NCBI GenBank assembly: GCA_963803335.1
Contig: CAWDME010000009.1
Span: forward strand, 372,001 to 436,000
Length of the DNA stretch: 64,000 nt
Source of the DNA: DASSUW01 sp963803335
GTDB taxonomy: Bacteria > Actinomycetota > Thermoleophilia > Solirubrobacterales > Solirubrobacteraceae
Reading direction: 5' to 3'
Within the stretch, counting starts at the first letter, position 1. Each line of letters starts with the position of its first letter. Under the pieces are notes generated by a model. The model made no database searches and was not told the DNA's origin. It saw nothing but the letters and a program-made list of their open reading frames with translations. Positions 59,194-64,000 of this stretch are shown here, in pieces. Made by a program: the position numbers and the translations under genes.

Positions 59194-60122
59194 GCGGCCA
59201 CCGCTTGATCGGCGGGCCAGCCGGTGGTGAGCTCAACGTCGCCGGCCACATTCACGAGACGCGCCGGCAGCCCGGCCTTCGCCAGCCACGCCGTCGCGGC
59301 GGCCCCCAGCACGATCGCCGCCGTGCTGGCGATGTTCGCGTCCACGCACGTGGCCGCCGCCACAGACACGGTGCGCCAGTACTCGGCGGCGGGCGCTCCG
59401 GTGCGCGGGTCGACGATGTGATGCGCCTGACCTCCGCGCCGGCGCCACCGCCGCACCACGGTGCTCGAGGTCGACAGACCGCCGGAAGCGATCGTCACAT
59501 CCTGCCCGGCCTCGCCGGGGGCGGCCAGGTGGCTGTCGGCCACCCGCACGGCCCAGCCACCCGGCGGCGGCTCGCCGGCCGTGGCGATATCCCCTCCGAG
59601 GTTCACGAGCACGCCGCTCGCGGGGCAGGCCGCCAGAGCTCGCGCAGCCGCCCGGTCGGCAGCCAGAGCCTTCGCGGTGGCGCCGAGATCGAGCGTGACG
59701 CCGTGCGGCACACGCACCGTGGCGGCTGCGCGGTCGAGCTCGACCACGCGCCACCCCGGAACGCGGGCGGCGCGGACGCGGCGCAGCCGCGAGCCGCGCA
59801 CGGAGGCGAAGTCGCGGTCGTAGCCGGCCAGCTCCAGAGCGCGGCCCACGGTGGGATCGACGCGGCCGCCGGTCAACCGCGCGGCACGCAGCGCGACCTC
59901 GACGGCCTCGAGAAACAGCGGCGACACGCCGACGCGGCGCCCCCGCGCAGCGTTCACCGCGGCGAGCTCCGAGTCGTCGCGGAAGCGGCTGCAGGCGGCG
60001 TCGATCTCCGCCAGCTCCGCCTCGACGGCGCGGCGTGCGTCGTCGACCTCCGCGCCGGCGACAACGATGCCCGCCGTCGTACCGAGCGCCCGCCACTGCG
60101 CCCCGGTCAGCGACGCGCTCAC
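59190..60122 (-). CDS. FAD:protein FMN transferase (ApbE family)
   Basis: 310 residues from GTG 60122. ApbE motifs: SRFRDDSELAAVN, GRVDPTVGRALELAGYDRDF, VTLDLGATAKALAADRA and HHIVDPRTGAP with the Mg2+/flavin site. ApbE attaches FMN from FAD through a phosphodiester to Thr/Ser in partner proteins such as NqrC/RnfG. No lipoprotein signal is visible, so it may act on the cytoplasmic face. No classic FMN-binding domain is encoded in the operon; the nearest candidates are the ferric-reductase-like protein and the 113-residue protein. Confidence 0.92.
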   Translation of the reverse strand: MSASLTGAQWRALGTTAGIVVAGAEVDDARRAVEAELAEIDAACSRFRDDSELAAVNAARGRRVGVSPLFLEAVEVALRAARLTGGRVDPTVGRALELAGYDRDFASVRGSRLRRVRAARVPGWRVVELDRAAATVRVPHGVTLDLGATAKALAADRAAARALAACPASGVLVNLGGDIATAGEPPPGGWAVRVADSHLAAPGEAGQDVTIASGGLSTSSTVVRRWRRRGGQAHHIVDPRTGAPAAEYWRTVSVAAATCVDANIASTAAIVLGAAATAWLAKAGLPARLVNVAGDVELTTGWPADQAVAA

Positions 60123-60460
60123 GAGCCGCCGGACACCTGCGGCGCCGGCGCCGCAGGTGTCTGCGGGTCAGAGGCGGCCGGCGGTTGAGCGGGCGGCTGC
60201 AGGGGCTGGGGGTCGTCGGTGGCGGGCGGAATGCGATCCGGTGACGTCTGGCCTGCGGAACTCGCCGTCGGTGCGGCGGCTTGCGCGCGACCCTTGAACG
60301 CCTGCGCGGCGACCACCGAGAAGAACCCAGAAAGGGCGACCGCAGCGACGGCGACTCCCGCGATCAAGCCACGTGTCCGGCGCAGCGCGGCGTCGCGGAC
60401 GTGCAATCGCCGCCGCTCCACGCGCGCGTGTTCGGGTCCCGTGCCGCCGTGCGAAGTCAT
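60119..60460 (-). CDS. Small single-pass membrane protein, first gene of the redox operon
   Basis: 113 residues from ATG 60460. A basic cytoplasmic N-terminus (ARVERRRLHVRDAALRRT), one membrane helix (about 31-52, GLIAGVAVAAVALSGFFSVVA) and a Pro/Ala/Thr-rich external tail. No domain recognised; no SGAT/TGAT flavinylation site. Similar Pro-rich anchor proteins precede ApbE/ferric-reductase genes in actinobacteria. It is coupled to the ApbE gene by a GTGA overlap. Confidence 0.78.
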   Translation of the reverse strand: MTSHGGTGPEHARVERRRLHVRDAALRRTRGLIAGVAVAAVALSGFFSVVAAQAFKGRAQAAAPTASSAGQTSPDRIPPATDDPQPLQPPAQPPAASDPQTPAAPAPQVSGGS

Positions 60461-60482
60461 CGCTAGCAGGGTGGAAGCCAGT

Positions 60483-60499
60483 CGTAAGATTTGCGTAGG
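60483..60499. promoter_or_regulatory. Direct repeat with 11-bp period before the redox operon
   Basis: CGTAAG (60483-60488) and CGTAGG (60494-60499) start 11 bp apart. This one-helical-turn spacing is the pattern bound by OmpR/PhoB-type dimers. It lies 23-39 bp before the first gene of the operon that encodes such a regulator (55368-56045). Confidence 0.5.
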
Positions 60500-60520
60500 A
60501 ACGGGTGAGCATCGCCGCAG

Positions 60521-60590
60521 GCGCGAGCTCCTCGCCGCCGTCGAGGCGCACATGCGCGGCGTCGCCGAGCGACTCGACCAGCGCCGCTGA
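60521..60590 (+). pseudogene. Second copy of a LysR 3' end (direct repeat, copy 2)
   Basis: Encodes RELLAAVEAHMRGVAERLDQRR and a stop, matching the last residues of the LysR remnant at 53213-53953. The first 40 bp are identical to 53884-53923. No other part of a LysR gene lies beside it. The stop TGA abuts the stop of the LysM-like gene. Confidence 0.8.
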
Positions 60591-61097
60591 TCAGCGCAGC
60601 CGATCGGCCAGGTCTGCCAGCTCGGGCCCCGCGGCATCGAGCCGCTTGAGCACCTGCTGGCGGTCGTCGAGCTCCACGCCGCGCACGCGGACCGTCCTTG
60701 ACACGCGCTCGACGTAAGGCGCGGCCTGGGGCGCGCGGTCGACGACCGCGCGCACAGCGGCGCTTGTGATCAGGGCGCGCGTCGCGGTCAGCCGATCCGA
60801 TTCGGCCTTCGCCGACTCCTGCAGGCGCTGCTGCAACGCCTTGAACGCATCGGCCACAGCCTCGACGCCCTCCGCCGCCGGCGCGGCGAGATCCGTCTGC
60901 TCGTTCGGGCTGAGCCCGGGCACGGGCGGGACCACGATCAGCGAGCCCTTGACGACGTCGGCGAGCTCGGACAGATGAGGGTTCGCGCGTACGAGCGCCG
61001 CCTCCGCGCGCTTGCGGTCGGCCGCCTTGAGATCGCCGTACGCGCGCGCCACGACGTCGGCGATCTTCCGCTCTCCCTGGAACACCACGAACGCCAT
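60591..61097 (-). CDS. LysM-like small protein of a tail-type module
   Basis: 168 residues. The first 58 residues look like a LysM fold or its phage-tail counterpart: a short start (FVVFQGERKIADVVARAYG), RANPHLSELADVVKGSLIVVPPVPG. The rest is a charged helical region (LQQRLQESAKAESDRLTATRALI). LysM proteins of this size bind the tail tube or cell wall in contractile injection systems. It lies 10 bp downstream of the beta-helix gene on the same strand. Confidence 0.7.
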   Translation of the reverse strand: MAFVVFQGERKIADVVARAYGDLKAADRKRAEAALVRANPHLSELADVVKGSLIVVPPVPGLSPNEQTDLAAPAAEGVEAVADAFKALQQRLQESAKAESDRLTATRALITSAAVRAVVDRAPQAAPYVERVSRTVRVRGVELDDRQQVLKRLDAAGPELADLADRLR

Positions 61098-61107
61098 CGC
61101 GCGCCTC

Positions 61108-64000
61108 CTACTCCGGGCTGACTGGGTTGAGCGCCGCGAACGGATCGGCGAGCGCGGCGCCGTTGACGGTGATGCGGCCGGTGCGGAGGTTGCCGAGGAC
61201 GGCGGCCTGCCCCTTGCCCAGCAGCTGGATCGCGAGCACGTCGGCGTCGCCGATGCCGCGCAGGTCGTTGCCGGACACGATCGCGCGTGCGCAGCGCAGC
61301 TGGGACGCGTTGCCGCGCCCGGCCGGGTTGCGGACGCGGTTCTCCGCGAGCTGGCACGCCGCGGCCATCGAGATGAACACCGGCGGCGCGTCGGACGCCT
61401 CGGCCACGACCTCGTTCGAGCGCAGTACGACGTCGCCGCGCGCCGGCACCGCGAAGGCGATCGCGTTGGTCGCGGTGAGCACCAGCGCCTGATCGCCGAG
61501 GTCGGCGACGCCGAGATCCCCGAGGTCGTAGAACGGGCCGCTGTCCGGCATCGACAGCCCGCGCACGAGCACGCCGAACCAGGTCGCGGCGTTCATCTTG
61601 TCGGCGTCGCCGCCGCGGCGGCGCAGCACGTTCCCGTCGAGCGTCGCGGACATCCACGGCGCCACGACGCCAATCCCGCTCGCGCCGCCGAGGAAGCTGT
61701 CCGCCGGGCCGATGCCGATCAGCCGGTTCCCGGCGATCCGCACCGACTGCGCGCCGACCACCAGGATGCCGGTGCGCTCGTCCGACTGGCGGCTGCTCGC
61801 GGCGAAGCGCCGGACGGTGTTGCCGGCGACGTCCAGCTCGGCCACCGCGACGAGCCTGATCGCCCCGCTGTTCAGGCCCTCCTTGTTGAGCGCCTGCCCG
61901 ACGTCGACCAGCTGGTTGTTCTCGACGACGAGCGCGCCAGCGGACCCGTCATCCTCGATCACGATGCCGCTGCCGCCGGTGGCGGCGATCACGTTGTGCT
62001 TGATCATCCCGCTGTTCACGCGCGTGCGGATCGCGATCCCGTCGCCCTCAACGTTGCGGATGCGGTTCGCCAGCACCTGGCACTGGTCCATCCCCGCGGC
62101 GTCGAGGCCGCGCTCGAGCGCGATGCCGTCACCGTGACCGCCGTCGACGTCGTTGTCGGCGACGCGGGCGCCGTCGACCGACACGGCGATGCCCGTGCCG
62201 CGGACGTTGAACGCGTTGGAGGACACGTCGAACGGGCCGGCGGCGCTCGCGCCGGCGGCGATCAGGCCGAACGCATCGCAGCCCCAGACCGTGTTGCCGG
62301 CGATGCGCGTGCCGGCGAGATGCACGGCGGCGTGCCCGAACTCGATCCCGCGGTCGCCGCACCACAGCGCGTTGCCCTCGATCCGCAGCGCGCCACTGAC
62401 GAGGAACGGGTCGTCGCCGTCGTCGCGCGTACCGCCCGCGATCCCCGTCTTGGCCGCGAGCGCGCAGTCCTCGATGCGCGCGCCGACCACGAAGCCCTCG
62501 AGCCCGACGGCGGCGCCGCCGACGTCGGCCGCCGGCAGGTCGGCCACGGAGCAGCGCGACAGCGCGAAGTCGGCGCAGCGGCCGACGCGGATCGCATCCG
62601 TGGGCACGTCATGGGTGGACGTGACCACGGCGAGGTCGTCGACCTTGATCCCGATGCCGCGGCGGATGTCGAGCGCCGTGCCGCCGGCGGTGGCGACGAG
62701 CGCGGTCCCGAGCCCGTGGCCGTGCAGGCGGACCGAGCGGGCGTCGTGGATCTCGACCGGCTTTGCGAGCGGGTACGTGCCGGGGGCGAGGCAGACCGTG
62801 CCGCCGCTCTGCTGGACCTGGTCGATCGCGGCCTGGATCGTGAGCGTACCGTTGAGATGCGACTCCGGCGACACGCACACCGTGCACTCGCAGCCGCCGT
62901 CCCCGCCCTCGGGCGGCCACAGCGTGCGGCAGTCGGACTCGGTGTCGGGGAACGTGACCAGCGCGAGCTTCGCGTAGTGCGCGTGGATGCCGCGCGGCGG
63001 CGCCTCGTCGAGGATCTCGACGGACGCGTCGGCCGTGCGCGCGGCGAACAGCCAGTGGTCGCCGGTGCGGAAGCGGCCGCTACCCGGATCGAGCGCGAAC
63101 GTGACGACGATCCCGTTCTCGAGCACGATCCGCGCCGGCGAGTCGGCGACGGGGATCGTGCCGTCGGCGCCGGCCGCGTCGAGGTCGACCAGCACGTTGC
63201 CGTCCGCGTCGAGTACGCGGCCGTGCTGGTCCCAGCGGCGGATGCGCGTGTTGCGGCCGGGCGTCGTGCGGCCCTGCGCGTCGACCGGGAAGGCGCCGGT
63301 GGGCAGCGGCGCGGCGAGCCGGATCGTCCGCGTCGCGTCGTCGACGCCGCCACCGGTCTGGATCCGGCGCATCTCCCCCGGCAGCCCCTCGAGCTCGCGG
63401 AAGTCGTCGGTGATCTCGATCCAGTCGCCGTCGGAGAAGCGCAGCAGGTCGTCGCGGCCGACGCTCTCGACAACGATCCGGTCCGGGGCAGGGATCTCGG
63501 TCACGCGCGTCGCGACGGTGCCGTTGTCGCGTGACCACTTGAACGTCGCGCGGTCGGCGCCCGCGAGGTCGCCCGGCGCGTGGATCTCGACGCGGTACAG
63601 CTGGTTCTCGAGGCCCTTGTAGCCGCCGCTGGGCGGGACGAGGCAGGGGTCGGGATCGGCGGCGACGTCGGCGCTGCCGGTCGTCAGCCGCCCCGCGGCG
63701 GGCGGCTCGGCGTCGAGGAACCCCGGCACCTCCTGAAGATCGGTGGCGCACGTCACGGCCGCCCCGACGTCGTGCAGCAGCTTGGCCTGCCAGACGGTCT
63801 GGAGCCGCGTCGTGGTGTCGACGCCGAGCGCCGTCTCGACCAGGCTCGGATCCTCGATCGCCGTCAGCTCGCGTTGCCAGACCTTCAGGTAGACGAGGTG
63901 CGGGCCGCCCGCCGGCGGCGCCGGCGGCTCGGGGAGGTGGGGCTGCGAGGCGTACGGCGTCGGCGCCGTCCCGCGCTGCTCGGCCAGGCGCGGATCCCAC
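61108..64000 (-). CDS. Large DUF6519/right-handed beta-helix protein (5' end outside window)
   Basis: About 963 residues are visible; the frame is open to the right edge. Residues near the edge (HLVYLKVWQRELTAIEDPSLVE, RLQTVWQAKLLHDVG, ENQLYRVEIHAPG, TFKWSRDNGTV) match the DUF6519 domain. A central segment with CECTVCVSPESHLNGTLTIQAAID starts a right-handed parallel beta-helix of many short repeats (TVWGCDAFGLIAAG, NAFNVRGTGIAV, NNQLVDVGQAL, NRLIGIGPAD). Such proteins occur in phage-tail-like/contractile injection gene sets and may act as spikes, glycan-binding or lyase modules. No lyase active site can be assigned. Confidence 0.85.
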   Translation of the reverse strand, partial: WDPRLAEQRGTAPTPYASQPHLPEPPAPPAGGPHLVYLKVWQRELTAIEDPSLVETALGVDTTTRLQTVWQAKLLHDVGAAVTCATDLQEVPGFLDAEPPAAGRLTTGSADVAADPDPCLVPPSGGYKGLENQLYRVEIHAPGDLAGADRATFKWSRDNGTVATRVTEIPAPDRIVVESVGRDDLLRFSDGDWIEITDDFRELEGLPGEMRRIQTGGGVDDATRTIRLAAPLPTGAFPVDAQGRTTPGRNTRIRRWDQHGRVLDADGNVLVDLDAAGADGTIPVADSPARIVLENGIVVTFALDPGSGRFRTGDHWLFAARTADASVEILDEAPPRGIHAHYAKLALVTFPDTESDCRTLWPPEGGDGGCECTVCVSPESHLNGTLTIQAAIDQVQQSGGTVCLAPGTYPLAKPVEIHDARSVRLHGHGLGTALVATAGGTALDIRRGIGIKVDDLAVVTSTHDVPTDAIRVGRCADFALSRCSVADLPAADVGGAAVGLEGFVVGARIEDCALAAKTGIAGGTRDDGDDPFLVSGALRIEGNALWCGDRGIEFGHAAVHLAGTRIAGNTVWGCDAFGLIAAGASAAGPFDVSSNAFNVRGTGIAVSVDGARVADNDVDGGHGDGIALERGLDAAGMDQCQVLANRIRNVEGDGIAIRTRVNSGMIKHNVIAATGGSGIVIEDDGSAGALVVENNQLVDVGQALNKEGLNSGAIRLVAVAELDVAGNTVRRFAASSRQSDERTGILVVGAQSVRIAGNRLIGIGPADSFLGGASGIGVVAPWMSATLDGNVLRRRGGDADKMNAATWFGVLVRGLSMPDSGPFYDLGDLGVADLGDQALVLTATNAIAFAVPARGDVVLRSNEVVAEASDAPPVFISMAAACQLAENRVRNPAGRGNASQLRCARAIVSGNDLRGIGDADVLAIQLLGKGQAAVLGNLRTGRITVNGAALADPFAALNPVSPE

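Noticed and set aside
61012..63534. 840-codon plus-strand open frame
   Set aside because: Antisense shadow of the beta-helix gene: Arg/Asp/Ala/His-rich, no domains, created by GC-rich codon bias.
1..64000. CRISPR arrays, tRNA or rRNA genes
   Set aside because: No spaced direct-repeat array, cloverleaf-like sequence or rRNA-like block was noticed on either strand by eye; a dedicated search would be needed to exclude a divergent tRNA.

Overview
The window is a stretch of very GC-rich chromosome (mostly C/G third codon positions, GTG starts, many 4-bp ATGA/GTGA gene overlaps). This fits a high-GC actinobacterium. The mix of SHOCT, DUF1269, DUF6325, RDD and alkaline-phosphatase/holin-like membrane proteins, tandem NarL-type regulators and many SDR/FAH/cupin catabolic genes suggests the Solirubrobacterales/Thermoleophilia. 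That placement is inference from gene content, not a database result. No rRNA, tRNA or CRISPR array was seen.

Layout. 1-12.9 kb: envelope and stress genes (two AI-2E transporters, PH-domain and SHOCT membrane proteins, universal stress protein, MFS pump, MalT-like LuxR regulator, DUF1269 and the DUF6325-SHOCT-RDD operon). 12.8-19.2 kb: alkaline-phosphatase-fold membrane protein, a glycoside hydrolase 15 gene that has lost its catalytic domain, and a histidine kinase with two response regulators. Several of these genes share a 20-bp upstream motif, and three have CCATTGC exactly 37 bp before the start codon. 19.3-24.5 kb: permease, MFS pump, M20 peptidase. 24.5-32.8 kb: a catabolic island (tandem GlcG-like protein, ketopantoate-reductase-like enzyme, lactonase-like MBL, two SDRs, two FAH hydrolases, cupin, quercetinase-type bicupin, FAD monooxygenase). 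Its three promoter regions share a TGTATRCA sequence. A GntR/FCD regulator at 41 kb is a candidate controller.

33-39.5 kb: MOSC protein, two small enzymes, a tryptophanase, an SDR, and a mobile-element remnant bounded by 19-bp inverted repeats that holds a truncated IS1182-type transposase and an intact acetyltransferase. 39.5-50 kb: a carboxylesterase with the GntR regulator, a broken SDR, and a leftward run of secreted esterase, secreted GH3 beta-glucosidase, two ROK regulators, a VOC protein and a frameshifted berberine-bridge-type oxidase. Together with the catabolic island this suggests use of plant-derived acylated or phenolic glycosides. That link is inference.

50-54 kb holds more gene decay: a TetR C-terminal remnant, then MaoC and DapA-family genes, then an FAD oxidase and a LysR gene fused head to head with both N-termini missing. 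54-60.5 kb is a compact leftward redox operon: small membrane protein, ApbE flavin transferase, ferric-reductase-like membrane protein, NuoF-like protein, ferredoxin, membrane cytochrome-like protein, OmpR-type regulator and HAMP kinase. A second copy of the last 70 bp of the LysR gene lies just beyond its promoter, so the cassette sits between direct repeats. 60.6-64 kb: a LysM-like protein and the 3' part of a large DUF6519/beta-helix gene, which resemble phage-tail-like or contractile-injection components.
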